A DNA stretch of 64,000 bases from Phallus indusiatus (GCA_027605045.1 JAQFWX010000073.1:1-64000); one strand, 5' to 3'. Shown: positions 1 to 11,194, numbered from the stretch's first letter. Program-made: numbers and translations. Notes: a model not told the origin generated them from the sequence alone.

Positions 1-292
1 GGTAAATTTGATTTTCCGATCAAGGATTTTGACAATTTATATTACACATAGTATATTATACTAGATTAGATTAGATATGATAAAGAGGGAATTTTCCATT
101 TCGCTAAAATTAATTCTCCTTAAAGGAATCATACGATAGTGAAAAAAAAGAGAAGAATTTAAAGTGAGAGAGGTCTGGTGATAATCTGGGCAACGTCCTC
201 CTTTCTGCATTTCCGCGTGATTCTGTTTGATGATGCATGCTAAGTATCAGGTGTCGAAACGGGATGACATCGAGGAACTTACTCATGCTTAA
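1..292. other. AT-rich stretch, no gene seen
   Basis: This left-edge stretch is AT-rich with short A/T runs. I see no convincing reading frame and no RNA gene. It lies downstream of the small minus-strand PPxY protein and probably holds its 3' untranslated region. Confidence 0.4.
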
Positions 293-775
293 TCAATTGA
301 AAGTCGAAGCTGTAACTGAGCCTGAGCCTGAACCTGAACCTGAGCCCCTCGCGCCGTGACCCGATGTACCTCGGACAGACGAACAAGTCAACGAGCTATC
401 TGTAGAGCGCCGTTTCCGCTGTTTTTGTCGTGAAGAAAGACGCATAATGGGATCTAGTTTTGGGGGATATGCTATAGCTGCCATGTAGGAGTTATATTCG
501 ACTCTTCTCGAATTCGGACGAGGCTGAGGTGCGGTGGTAGTACAAGACCCTACTGCATGCGTAAAGTTAGTGTGATACCGGGGACTGCGCGGGATGAATT
601 TGGGGCGAGTTGAGGTGGTGGTTGTGAATCGACGTGTGATCGGATGTCGTTGGATGGCTTCTTTGTATGATGGGGGAGGTGTGTGAGATCTTGTTTCGTC
701 GAAATGAGAGAGTAATTCGTCTGAAGCGATCGTAGTACTGCGCAGGCCAAAAATGTTAGGAATTAAGCACAACAT
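293..775 (-). CDS. Small uncharacterised protein with a PPxY motif
   Basis: Single-exon reading frame of 160 residues with no recognised domain. Near residues 33-40 it carries PPPSYKEAI, a canonical PPxY motif of the kind bound by WW domains of Nedd4/Rsp5 ubiquitin ligases. The second half is basic (RQKQRKRRS), and the tail is a degenerate Gly-Ser repeat from GSG codons that ends in VTASTFN. There is no signal peptide or membrane segment. What is seen is an open frame plus a motif; that it is a real gene is an inference, since composition-biased frames of this length can arise by chance. If real, it could be a small Rsp5 adaptor or substrate. A separate possibility is that it is one exon of a longer gene. 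Confidence 0.42.
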   Translation of the reverse strand: MLCLIPNIFGLRSTTIASDELLSHFDETRSHTPPPSYKEAIQRHPITRRFTTTTSTRPKFIPRSPRYHTNFTHAVGSCTTTAPQPRPNSRRVEYNSYMAAIAYPPKLDPIMRLSSRQKQRKRRSTDSSLTCSSVRGTSGHGARGSGSGSGSGSVTASTFN

Positions 776-1792
776 TTTGATTCAGCAATAGCGTTCAGTG
801 GTCAGGCTTGAAGAACGTCCCGGGGGTGAGGGGAAGGGAAGGGAGAGGTGGTATTTGACGTCGGGCCATTGTTACGCGTTGTCTTTTATTCTAGTTGAAA
901 AACGAGGACAATGTTTCTTGAGAGGATGGACTGTGGACAAAGCAATCAGTGGAACGGGAGTGCACGCGTTTTTGAAAGACAAAATTAGAGTTGTAATTGC
1001 CGTCACGTGATCGCGAGTTTGGTGGACAAATGACGAGGAAGTTGAACTCGGAAACTCGCTTGGGTGCGAGTTCGTTCTTCACTTGTCTTCATTCTTTTTC
1101 TCCTCTCTCAAAGGTTTCAGTTGGGGGGTCGTTTGAGCCAAACATGTTGGTTACATGACATTGAAGTTACATACTTATGGGATCGCCAGTTCAGAACCCT
1201 GGTGACAGCTTTTGATGGACGCGCCTAAGCCTGCCTAAGCGCAGCCATATGCAGTTCAGAAGGTACAACCCTGCCATGAACTTGGCGAAGGATGAACATT
1301 AATTTAATGAGTCGGAGGTTCTGTGAGTTGCGATGTCTTAGTGCAAGCTTAAAGTGATGTATAGAATCACATTATAGTATGTGATGTTGCCAAATACATT
1401 TGAGAATGACTCTGTCTGAATTCAGTGGGATCTCTCCGGAACCGTCTTCTCTTCCTTTTAACTGAGTCAGATCTTGGGCCTATTCTGGCCTATTTCCCTT
1501 TTCCCCCTTCTCAACCTCCGACTAGTGACGCAAAGGAAATTAAATCTCCGGGTCCGAAAGAGGATGCAAACAGGTCGCAAGGCTGTGGCTCGTCCAAGAA
1601 GATCAATTTTGATGGATAGTATGCGGCGTGTTGTATGTATCAATGAACAATAAACATACATATATGAAATTCTGTCAATACCATCATACTTGATTCAACA
1701 GCTTCACCGGCGACCGGTTCCCCCAACTTTTAAGACCGATGAACACTGTTGGCACCCAACAAGAACCATATTATAGGCTGCCATTCCGTAAT

Positions 1793-2010
1793 TCAACCAG
1801 GGTATGAACATGTCCTAGATAAACTCTTTTCCGGAACATCGGCGAAGATAGTATAGGCTGAACAGCGGTCGCAGTGTAACTGTACGGCCGCGCGGATGAC
1901 AGGCCCAATGAAATAACCCATGGCAGTTGGGGCGATGCTTATCCACTCGCCATGGTCAACATCGCGGTAATCATTGACGCTGATAATCAACAGCCGCTTA
2001 CCCTTAAGGG
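1793..2010 (-). other. Possible orphan exon or gene remnant
   Basis: The minus strand here is open for about 70 codons and reads like real protein: it contains GKRLLIISVNDYRD, then GEWISIAPTAMGYFIGPVIR, then LHCDRC, and ends in SLSRTCSYPG and a stop. A possible splice acceptor (CCTCCCAG) lies just upstream near 2017-2024. I do not recognise the family. It may be the last exon of an unmodelled gene whose 5' part lies around 2060-2280, or a decayed remnant. There is no methionine in a convincing position. Confidence 0.2.
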
Positions 2011-2540
2011 AAGGTTCTGGGAGGAGGTCAGAATTTCGGATTTGAAAAAAAAATGATCAGGTCATTTGTTGGGGTTTAATAGTAAAGGACATTGGATAAT
2101 GAGTGAAATTCTTGTGCAAAAGTATGGCTTTTCCAAGGTACTGCGAATATTGACATGCTGCATGAAGTGGCGGTTAGACTTGGTATGAGTCAATACCTTC
2201 AGTACATAGTTGAGTGACGTGACCCGCTTGTGGCGGGGAGAGCGATGATGTAAAGTCTGCTGGGGCGGAGTCATTGGCCAATCGGAGCGTGTCTTACCAG
2301 GGTTACGTTTCCCCCCAGCCGACGGAATCGCCGAGCAAGCAACCTAACCTTTCAGGAACAAATCCAAGAGTCTTACCCGAGCCTTATTTTATTTTATTTT
2401 TGCGACCATAATATGTATCTCATAATTCAATCGGATTTCGTACCAAAAATATGAACCCGGCCCCGGCTCGGCACGAGTTGCGTACGTTTCCCTGCGGAAG
2501 ACTAGTACACTCTTAACGAGTGGCGAATTCTGTTAGTACA

Positions 2541-2547
2541 TATATAG
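2541..2547 (+). promoter_or_regulatory. TATA-like box upstream of the ABC transporter
   Basis: TATATAG lies 166 bases before the ATG at 2713, followed by a pyrimidine-rich CTCC/CCTC tract of the type that often surrounds fungal transcription starts. Assignment is by position only. Confidence 0.35.
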
Positions 2548-2712
2548 GACGCTTGGCCTCCTCCGAGGGCTTTCTTTCCTCTCCACGCGCCACATACTTT
2601 TCAATCAATCCTCTCAAAAGTGTGCTTCGTCGTCGTCAGGAATTGACAACTTATTCGTGCGACTGCTCCCCACTCCCCTCCCCCTCCTCCACCTCATCTA
2701 CACTCCCTTTCC

Positions 2713-5700
2713 ATGTCATCGCAGACGGAATCCAAGAAGGCGAGCTTCTTTCGCCGAAAGAAGTCGAAACTAGACACTATCAACGATGAAAAGCGTTCAT
2801 CTAGTCCAGATACCTCCAGCGAAAATGAAACCGTCACTTTCGCCCCTCCTCGGGTAGTGCAACCTCCCCCCGTTTCTTTCACTTCCTTGTTTCGGTAAGA
2901 GAAGATGTTCAGGCACATCGTCGCTCGCTCTTGACTAAACAACGTCTTGCAGATTCGCTACAAAACCCGAAATTCTTTTGGATTTCATTGGACTAATCGC
3001 TGCAGCCGGTGCTGGAGCCGCTCAGGTAGCTTGATTCCTGTTTCCTTGTCTCTTACGATGCATTACTTACATCCTCTAATTCTCTTCAGCCCCTCATGTC
3101 CCTTTTGTTCGGTAACCTTGTTAATAGTTTCGTCTCGTTCGGAACGGCTATAAACGAAAGCAAAACCGGTTTCAACAATCAAACCGTTATCGACGAAGCG
3201 AACAAATTCAAGCACACCGCCTCTAATGATGCCGCCGGATTGGTCTATGTTGGTATTGGTATCTTGATCACTACTTATATCTACATGGTTATATGGACAC
3301 ACAATGGTAGGCACTTTTTTTTAAAAAAGAAAAGAAAAGAAAGGTATTAATTCGTATCCTTGCAGGCGAGGTGTTGGCCAAGCGAGTTCGTGAAAATTAC
3401 TTGAAATCAGTTCTGAGACAAGAGATTGCGTTCTTTGACAATGTTGGCGCTGGTGAAATCGCAACCCGTATTCAAACGGATACCCGTAAGTACACATTTC
3501 TGTATCCTTTCTGCATGGAGCATGGTTTTACTATTTGTATTATCTAGATTTGATTCAACAAGGCACTTCCGAAAAAGTAGCGCGTAGGTTTTTCTTTTCT
3601 TGTCCGCCCCGTCCCTCATATCTGATGTGATCTTTAGTTGTCCTCAGTTTTATGGCGTCTTTCGTCACCGGTTTCGTCTGTATGTTTCATTTCCTATTTC
3701 TTTACAGGTAAAGGGGTAACTGATAAAATGATAGTGGCATATATTCGGTCTTGGCGTTTAGCATTGGCGATTTCATCCATCCTTCCATGTATTACACTTG
3801 CGGGGGCTGGCATGAACAAGTTTATTAGCAAATACGCACAGTAAGCGTCCCTTTTAGTTACCATTCATGAGACATAGACAACCAACTTTCCTTTTCTTTC
3901 TCTAGATTGAGCCGAAACAGTGTCGCAGACGGAGGTACATTAGCTGAAGAGGTCATATCCACTGTTCGTACAGCCCATGCCTTTGGAACGCAAAAAATCA
4001 TCTCGCGCTTGTACGACGAGCACATTCAAAAAGCCTTCGTATATGATTCGAAAAGCGCAACTGCTAACGGTATATTTTGCTTCGCCATTCCAATAATTCA
4101 TATTCAATGTTGACGCTATCTGATAAGGTATTGGTCTCGGTGTTTTCTACTTCATTATCTGGGCGGCATACTCTTTGGCGTTCAGCTTTGGTGCCACTCT
4201 TATCAACCGTAACGAGGCTAACGCCGGTATTGTTATTAACGTCTTTTTGGCTATTTTGATCGGTTCTTTTTCACTCGCCCTCATGGCACCCGAAGTGAGA
4301 GGTTCGTATTGTTCACCATCTTTTAATCTTTATGGGCTTATCTTCTTCGTTTAAGCTATTTCGCTTGCACGTGGCGCTGCTGCAAAACTCTGGGAGACTA
4401 TCGATCGTGTTCCAGTGATCGATTCGTCTTCACCAGAAGGGCTTAAACCCGAATCAATCGGAGGCTTCATCGAACTCGAGGACGTTAAATTCCATTACCC
4501 AAGCAGACCGGACGTGCCCATTCTAAAAGGTTTATCCCTTACTTTTGAGGCTGGGAAAACGGCTGCATTGGTTGGTGCGAGTGGCTCCGGTAAAAGGTCG
4601 GTAGTTTTAATTAATAAGCAATCCGATCTTGAATCTAACAAGGGTTGTCACTTTTCTCAGTACCATCGTTTCTCTTGTGGAGCGCTTTTACGACCCTTTG
4701 TCTGGCACTGTCAAACTCGATGGACACGACCTGAAAACTCTTAATGTCAAATGGCTCCGTAGTCAGATTGGTTTAGTATCTCAAGAGCCGACTTTGTTCG
4801 CTACTTCAATTCGTGGAAACGTTTCTCAGGGTCTCATTGGTACTCAATGGGAGAACGCATCTGAGGATGAGAAATTCCGTTTGATTAAAGAAGCTTGTGT
4901 TAAAGCCAACGCCGATGGATTTATTAGCAAATTACCGAATGGCTATGATACTTTGGTAGGAGAACGAGGTTTCTTGCTCAGTGGAGGTCAAAAGCGTAAG
5001 CAGATCTGTTTGGATTCATGTGATTACCCCCCCTTTTTGTTTACACGGTCTGTTTGTAGAACGTATTGCCATCGCTCGAGCTATCGTATCTGATCCTAGA
5101 ATTCTCCTCCTTGACGAAGCTACCAGTGCTCTCGATACTCAATCAGAAGGAATTGTACAAAATGCGCTGGACAAGGCTTCAGCTGGTCGTACAACCATTA
5201 CAATTGCTCACCGTTTGTCTACCATCAAGGATGCCGATAAAATCTACGTTATGGGCGAAGGAATGGTCCTCGAAGCTGGTACTCACAATGAATTATTGTC
5301 GCACGAGGGTCCATACGCACGTCTGGTTCAAGCACAAAAATTGCGCGAAGTTCAAGAGAAAGACAAAGAAGCCGGAAGCTCGGAAGGTGAAGGTTCTTTA
5401 ACAGAGAAAGACGACGAGAAGGCTATTCAAGAAGAAGCTGAAGCTGAAATTCCACTTGGTCGACGTGAAACTGGTAGCCGCTCTCTTGCAAGCGAATTGT
5501 TAGAAAAACGTCGACTCGAGAAAGGAGACGAGAAAGAACGTGAATTGTCGCTATTCTCTTTGTTCATTAGAGTGGGCAAGATCAACCGTGAGACATGGTC
5601 TACATACGCAATCGGCTCCATTTTCGCTATTTTAACTGGGATGGTTTATCCCGCGTCTGGTATTGTTTACGGTAAGTCTTAATTTTTTTTTCATCTGGAA

Positions 5701-8042
5701 AAAGTATCTAATGTTTAAAACCTATTTCCAGCGAGTGCACTTTCGGCTTACCAAACTAATAATCATCATACCCTTCGTGTCAACTCGGACAGAAACGCTC
5801 TTTGGTTTTTCATTATCGCCATCCTTGCAGCAATTTCAATCGGATTACAGAACTATCTCTTTTCGACCGCCTCAGCTCATCTGTCATTCAAGTTGCGTTC
5901 AATGGCCTTCAAAGCTATCCTAAGACAAGACAGTCAGTCAATTGTTTATCAAATTTATTCTGAATCTCACCCTTTTGTTTTCTAGTTCAATTCTTCGACG
6001 AGGAAAAGAATAGCGTAAGTCACCGGTATATCCTGTGTATGCGGAAACAGTTTTGTTTATTAACTTGTCTCTCTCATTTTATAGACGGGTGCATTGACTG
6101 CCAATTTAAGTGACAATCCAGAGAAGGTCAACGGCCTCGCCGGTGTCACCCTGGGAGTGTGAGTCTACTGTCGTTTCTGGTCCTTTTTTTTCCATTTATG
6201 CTGACTTTATACTGTATATAGTATCGTGCAAAGTTTTGCTTGTTTAATTGGAGGTTCCATTATCGGGCTGATTTATAATTGGCGTGTTGCCCTTGTTGGC
6301 ATAGGTATTTCTATCTCAATATTATTTGATATGGCTGGGACTTAAGCATATGTTGTTAGCCTGTATCCCTCTCGTTATCTCGACTGGGTACATTCGATTG
6401 GTATGTTTACCCATCTTTTAAAATTACGCGATGGCTCAACATTTTATTAATTACCTCCTCTTTCAGCAAGTGGTCGTTCTTAAAGACGAAAAGAATAAGG
6501 CGGCCCATGAAGCTTCTGCTCATTTAGCTTGCGAAGCTGCTGGAGCCATTCGTACCGTAGCCTCACTCACTCGTGAAGATGACTGCGTTGGATTGTACTC
6601 GCAAAGTCTTGAACAGCCTTTGAAGCAGTCCAACAAGTCCGCTATCTGGTCAACCTTGCTTTTCGCAGTTTCCCAAGCAATTTCATTCTTTGTTATTGCT
6701 CTTGTTTTCTGGTACGGTGCCAGGCTCGTGGCTCAGGGAACAATAGACACCAAGGCCTTCTTCGTTTGTTTAATGGTACGCTTTTTTACAATGCCTTGTG
6801 TGACGTTTGCCAAACGTAACTTTAATCTTTCTATCTTTAGAGCGTCGTTTTCTCATCCATTAACGCTGGCAACATCTTCGCATTTGTCCCTGATATATCT
6901 TCTGCTCGCGGCGCTGCCAACGACCTGTTGAATTTGTTCGATTCTATGCCAGAAGTTGACACTGAATCGACTGAGGGCAAAATACCTCAGAATGTTGAAG
7001 GTCATATCCGTCTGGAAGATATCCATTTCCGTTACCCTACGCGACCCGGTGTTCGAGTTCTCCGCGACATGAACATTGAGGTTAAGCCAGGAACTTATAT
7101 CGCTCTGGTCGGTGCTTCCGGGTGTGGAAAGAGTACTGTGTACGTGCTTTTTATTGGTTCCGCAATCAGAATGGTTATTTAATGAAATCTGTAGTATTCA
7201 GATGATCGAACGATTCTATGATCCGCTCGCCGGTCGTGTTTATGTGAGTATATCTAAAACCTTTACGGAGATTTCTTATCTGATTTTGGACATTAGTTGG
7301 ACGGTCAAGTTATCAGTGAATTAAACGTCCAAGAATATCGCAAACACATTGCGTTGGTTTCCCAGGAGCCTGTAGGCAGTTTGGTTTTGTTCCATTTCCA
7401 ATGCAAGCTTATACCTTTTAATAATAGACATTGTATGCCGGCAGTATTCGGTTTAACATCCTTATGGGAGCTGCCAAACCAATGGAGGAAGTAACTCAGG
7501 AAGAAATCGAGGTGGCTTGTCGCGATGCCAACATCCTCGACTTTATCAAATCACTTCCCAAGTGAGTTATAAGCCAAGAAGAAAACGTGTAATTCGTGTC
7601 GTGTTGTTTCCATACTGACACATGCTTTCACAGTGGTTTCGACACTGAAGTCGGTGGTAAGGGTTCACAGCTTTCAGGTGGTCAGAAACAACGTATTGCC
7701 ATCGCGCGCGCACTACTACGGAATCCTAAAGTCCTGCTACTTGATGAAGCTACTTCGGCACTCGACTCCAACTCGGAGAAGGTTGTGCAGGCCGCATTGG
7801 ATCAGGCATCAAGAGGGCGGACAACAATAGCTATTGCGCATCGTTTGTCCACTATTCAGAACGCTGACCGAATGTAAGTATCAGCTTCAGCAACGACTAT
7901 TTATTACTCATTCTAACCTTTAAATACTAGTTACTTTATCAAAGAAGGCAAAGTCAGCGAAGCCGGAACTCATGATGAGCTTATTTCATTACAAGGAGGA
8001 TATTACGAATACGTTCAGCTTCAAGCACTGAGCAAGGCATAA
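2713..8042 (+). CDS. Full-length ABCB (MDR/Ste6-type) ABC exporter
   Basis: Multidrug-resistance-type ABC exporter with the order TMD1-NBD1-TMD2-NBD2, spread over many short-intron exons. The start [13 protein letters not shown] precedes a basic, serine-rich cytosolic tail. NBD1 has Walker A GASGSGKST (split by an intron near 4596-4660), a Q-loop in [11 protein letters not shown], signature LSGGQKQR (split by an intron after 4996) and Walker [16 protein letters not shown]2 has [36 protein letters not shown] and H-loop AIAHRLS. Both ATP sites therefore look catalytically complete. An acidic, Lys/Glu-rich linker (about 5340-5560) joins the halves, as in P-glycoprotein-like pumps. The protein ends [11 protein letters not shown]. 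Role by family: ATP-driven export of hydrophobic compounds or lipopeptides at the plasma membrane. A mating-factor exporter role (Ste6) cannot be excluded from sequence. No frameshift seen. Confidence 0.93.
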
Positions 8043-8398
8043 GAAAGCATTGTCACCTCTCTTTTATAACCACCACATTTTTTCAGCGAACTTCTAATAT
8101 AAATAATGCAAGCAGGATGGTCGGACTTACATAGCATTGAGACAAGGAATCTTCTGTATGTTTAATCGAATATCTATATTAGATCATTTATTTTCGAAAA
8201 CATCCCTAAATTTAATTGTTTATGTCATTCATTCATAATAATAACAACAATAATATAAAAGGCAATAAAAGGCAAACCTGAGTGCTGTCAAAAGGTAGTT
8301 GGTCGGAAGTACAAACTCGTATCATTACGTAATCCACGTATACAAGTACTATCCACATCTACTTCCCCTCGTGCATCTCTCTCTTGTTTCCCATCGTC
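8043..8398. other. Intergenic, ABC 3' end and VAP promoter
   Basis: AT-rich 356 bases holding the transporter 3' untranslated region (AATAATAACAACAATAATATAAAAGG around 8237-8265 in two parts) and the VAP promoter, which becomes CT-rich just before the ATG. No other gene seen. Confidence 0.4.
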
Positions 8399-9639
8399 AT
8401 GTCTGTTTCTCTAAATCCGAGTACTGCGTTAGGCTTCAACAGTGAGCTCCAGAGGAATCGATTCTCCTAATATTTTTTCTAATTCGTGACTAGGACCTCT
8501 TACTAAGGAGGGCAAACGCGTTTTGACTATCATGAACTCAAATGATTTGCCAATCGCTTTCAAAGTCAAAACAACAGCTCCAAAGGCAAGATAGTCTTAT
8601 TCGAAGACTGTGATGATGTGTATTGAGAATGGTTGTTTAGTTATATTGCGTTCGACCGAATGCTGGCAGGATCGAACCGCACGAAAGCGTGGACGTCTCA
8701 GTCCAACTACAATCCTTAAAGGAAGAGCCTCCGGTAAATGTCAAATGTAAAGACAAGTTCTTAGTCCAAAGCACCCTCATCACCCTCGAGAAAGAAAACA
8801 TTCCTCTATCGGAGATTGTGCGTTTTTCTTTTCTTTATAGAATAGCGGGGAGGAGATACTCACATGCCCCTTGTTTTAAGTGGAATATCCCTGAAGACAT
8901 TCCAGAAAATAAAATACATCAACAGAGAATACGAGTGGTATATCTTTCTGCTGATGGCCAGACTGGGCAAACTGAACCAGAGTCGTCGGTGGAACCAGTG
9001 TCTCGAATGTCGGAATCCCAGGTATGTTACTTTGAGTAGCATGTCCAAAACATATAATCATAATTTTATTTGCAGAAATTCGAAACCACTCGTGAACAAT
9101 CATCAACTAACGGTTATGGACCTGACATTCCTTCGTTCGAACCTTCCATGGCCCGTTCCATATCACCTCTCGTTGAGGATTCGTTTGTTGTCGCGCGTGA
9201 AGAGCAATCTCGTATAGAGGAGATTCGTCAGACACGTGGAACTCCCAGCCCTGAACCTCGCATACCCAGTCCAGCCCCTATCATAAATGTCAATGTGCAC
9301 CGTCCGGCAACTCCACCACCTCCAGGACCAACAGTAACCCCCCCTAGCGTTTCACATACATCAACAGTTGACCAAGAATTGGCTACCAAGTTGGCAGAAG
9401 CCCAGGAGGAAATTCAGCGGCTACGTCAGCTCCTCGCTCAGACACCAGATCTATCTGAAGTACGGCGGAGAGGAATCAGATCGGACGAGACTGTCGTAAG
9501 CACAGAGGATGTTCAAAGCGAGGCTGGCACCTACATAGAGCGCCACAACACAAACTCGCACCTTCAGGAAGGTGCCTCACCTCAACAGGTTGGCATAATC
9601 GCACTGCTGGTCTTCGTCATCACATACCTTTTCTTCTAA
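8399..9639 (+). CDS. SCS2: VAP/Scs2-family ER membrane contact-site protein
   Basis: Vesicle-associated-membrane-protein-associated (VAP) protein. Exon 1 encodes MSVSLNPSTALGFN. The following exons build the MSP domain, with NDLPIAFKVKTTAPK, YCVRPNAGRIEPHESV and KCKDKFLVQST, which are hallmark FFAT-binding surfaces of VAP/Scs2. After the MSP domain come a Pro/Thr-rich linker, a coiled-coil heptad stretch (TKLAEAQEEIQRLRQLL, around 9390-9440) and a C-terminal tail anchor GIIALLVFVITYLFF. The layout MSP, coiled coil, tail anchor matches the family in full. Role by family: an ER/nuclear-envelope anchor that binds FFAT-motif lipid-transfer proteins and regulates phosphoinositide metabolism and ER-plasma membrane contacts. 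The intron at 8586-8640 uses a GC donor. The protein is complete, with introns near 8442-8494, 8586-8640, 8818-8880 and 9022-9075. Confidence 0.93.
8586..8640 (+). other. SCS2: GC-AG intron in the VAP gene
   Basis: After APK the sequence reads AAG|GCAAGAT and resumes after GTTTAG with TTATATTGC, giving APKLYCVRPN, the conserved VAP block. The donor is therefore GC instead of GT, the known minor class of U2-type introns. Confidence 0.8.
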
Positions 9640-9962
9640 AGCATCCAAAAAGCTATCAGTCCACTACGTCAGTTTGCTGTCTGTCTCTACTTCGTCTTGT
9701 ATCGAACGTTTTAACACTATTCTTTTATTTCTTTCTCCATTTACAAGAATTTTTTATTCTGGCCCCTTTCTTTTTGCTTGGTGGTTTCATGTTGCTTAAT
9801 ACCTGATGCATTCCTTTCATTTCGATTAAAACCTCCATGCTTGCGGAGTTTCTGTATCCCTTCCGGTGTTATTCCTTTGTCTATAGTGCATGATCGACAC
9901 TTTGTCTTTCCTTTCAAACGTGTACAATATTTGCTTAATAAGGCTGTGTACATGTCATGCTA

Positions 9963-10010
9963 TTCACGTGAAAGCGTATGACCAGAATCCGCGTCATACC
10001 CAGGTCATAC
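9963..10010. promoter_or_regulatory. E-box palindrome and GGTCATAC element cluster
   Basis: TTCACGTGAA at 9963-9972 is a perfect palindrome around a CACGTG E-box. It is followed by GTATGACC (9976-9983, inverted), GTCATAC (9993-9999) and GGTCATAC (10003-10010). The clustering within 48 bases, about 240 bases before the Gly-rich gene, suggests transcription-factor binding sites. The factor is unknown. Confidence 0.35.
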
Positions 10011-10164
10011 TGTGACATGCTCACTGGGAATGTCTCGGTGCGGATGGACCAATTGCTCAATGCAATATCTGCAAATTGCTGGAGCATTTGGGGCCTTTGA
10101 CGTGATATTGGAGTAGTTTACGCACGTCTGAGTTGCTCCAATTCATCAGGGACAATCAGAAGAG

Positions 10165-10172
10165 TATAAAAA
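10165..10172 (+). promoter_or_regulatory. TATA box of the Gly-rich stress-type gene
   Basis: TATAAAAA 74 bases before the ATG at 10246, in a canonical context (GAGTATAAAAAGCC), followed by a C/T-rich start region. This is the cleanest TATA box in the window and fits an inducible or strongly expressed gene. Confidence 0.6.
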
Positions 10173-10245
10173 GCCAATGTCGTCTCCTAGCTTCTTCAGT
10201 ATTATTATCAAACGAGAAATCTTCTGAATTCAACTTTTAAACAAA

Positions 10246-11194
10246 ATGACAACTTTCACAAACCGAGTAAGTTCAAACGCAAATTATATGATCTAAATCC
10301 TTAAACTTATTAAACACCTTTGCCAGAATGACCAAGCCGGTTACGGACACAACTTGGGTGGTCCTAATGCCAACGCAGGTGGCTACAACAATGCCGGACC
10401 TGGAGGATTCAACAACCAGGGGATGGGTCAATACGATCAAACCGGAACAGGGGTAAGGGGTGGACAAGATTTCCCCCCGAATCAACATGATTTCGCTTCG
10501 GGCGGTGGACCTACCGACCCCGCGTTCAATAACAACTATCCCAACACAGGTCATCATCACGGACAAGGACATCACAACATTGGTGGCACCGGAGCTGGAA
10601 ACACTGGCTTTACAGGTGGAACAGGAGCCGGAAACGCCGGTATCACAGGTGGTGGAGGACCTGGAGCTGGAAACGCTGGTTTCACAGGTGGACCTGGAGC
10701 TGGAAACGCTGGCTTTACAGGTGGGACTGGGGCTGGAAACACTGGCTTTACGGGTCCTACTGGGCAGCATCACGGAGCTGGTGGCCCCGGTGCAACCGGC
10801 GGATACACTAACACGGGAGGTGCTGGTGCCAATGCTCCAGGACGAGCAGCCAACGGTGCGTCTGCTGGTGAAAAAGAACTTGTAGGCAAAATCGAACGCG
10901 TAGCAGGAGACGTTCTATGCTCGAGCACCTTGAAAGCGAAGGGGGCCGAAAAAGAACGGTAAGACCTTTTTTTCATTTTTCGATCAATTGGAAACGGAGA
11001 CTGATGATGAACCTTTGCTTTTTTACAGTGAAGCACAGGCGTTGAAAGCTCAGGCTGCGGAACTTAACCAGGCCGAAGGACTTGAATCCGAGGCGGCGAT
11101 GCGTAGACAACGAGCGGTAGCACATGGTGCGCATCCTCAGCATTTGGGCGGAAACCATCATCATATGGGCGGGGATGCTCCTAGAAGAGTGTAA
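10246..11194 (+). CDS. Gly-rich tandem-repeat protein with CsbD-like C-terminal region
   Basis: Three exons: 10246-10266 (MTTFTNR), 10327-10958 and 11029-11194. The N-terminal two thirds is Gly/Asn/Thr/His-rich and includes about five tandem copies of a GAGNxGFTGG unit (10591-10755). The C-terminal part is helical and charged: GKIERVAGDVLCSSTLKAKG resembles the bacterial CsbD stress-protein motif, followed by an Ala/Glu/Gln-rich helix (LKAQAAELNQAEGLESEAA) and a His/Gly tail with RAVAHGAHPQHLGG. Similar composite proteins are, to my recollection, common in agaricomycetes and annotated as hypothetical. The protein has no signal peptide or membrane segment and is predicted soluble and mostly disordered. 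Role unknown; the strong TATA box and hydrophilic composition suggest a stress or desiccation protectant, which is inference only. Confidence 0.85.
10591..10755 (+). repeat. Tandem repeat coding for GAGNxGFTGG units
   Basis: Five imperfect in-frame copies of a 36-45 nt unit with the core GGAGC(T/C)GGAAAC(A/G)C(T/C)GG encode GAGN(T/A)G(F/I)TGG. The copies differ mainly at third positions and by Gly-Pro insertions, so the array looks like slippage or unequal exchange under protein-level selection. Confidence 0.75.

Larger units (their letters stand above)
776..2712. other. Long intergenic region upstream of the ABC transporter
   Basis: About 1.9 kb without a confidently recognised gene. It contains two ACGCGT motifs (near 873 and 964) and, at 2541-2547, a TATATAG box in a suitable place for the ABC transporter. 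A minus-strand open stretch at about 1793-2040 looks more protein-like than its surroundings and is listed separately. No tRNA, transposon terminus or long repeat was found by eye. Confidence 0.4.
9640..10245. other. Intergenic region, promoter of the Gly-rich protein
   Basis: About 600 bases. The proximal 300 look regulatory: a perfect 10-bp palindrome TTCACGTGAA (9963-9972), three copies of a GGTCATAC-like element in both orientations (9976-10010) and a clear TATAAAAA box (10165-10172). No coding feature recognised. Confidence 0.5.

Noticed and set aside
860..970. Two ACGCGT motifs in the left intergenic region
   Set aside because: They are about 90 bases apart and far from a cell-cycle gene; single copies occur by chance about every 4 kb.
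4596..4660. Possible damage in the first Walker A of the ABC transporter (GSGKR followed by a different frame)
   Set aside because: An intron begins at GTCGGTAG; after splicing the motif reads GASGSGKST.
10273..10773. 166-codon minus-strand open frame rich in Ser/Val
   Set aside because: Antisense shadow of the Gly-rich tandem repeat; repeats open several frames at once.
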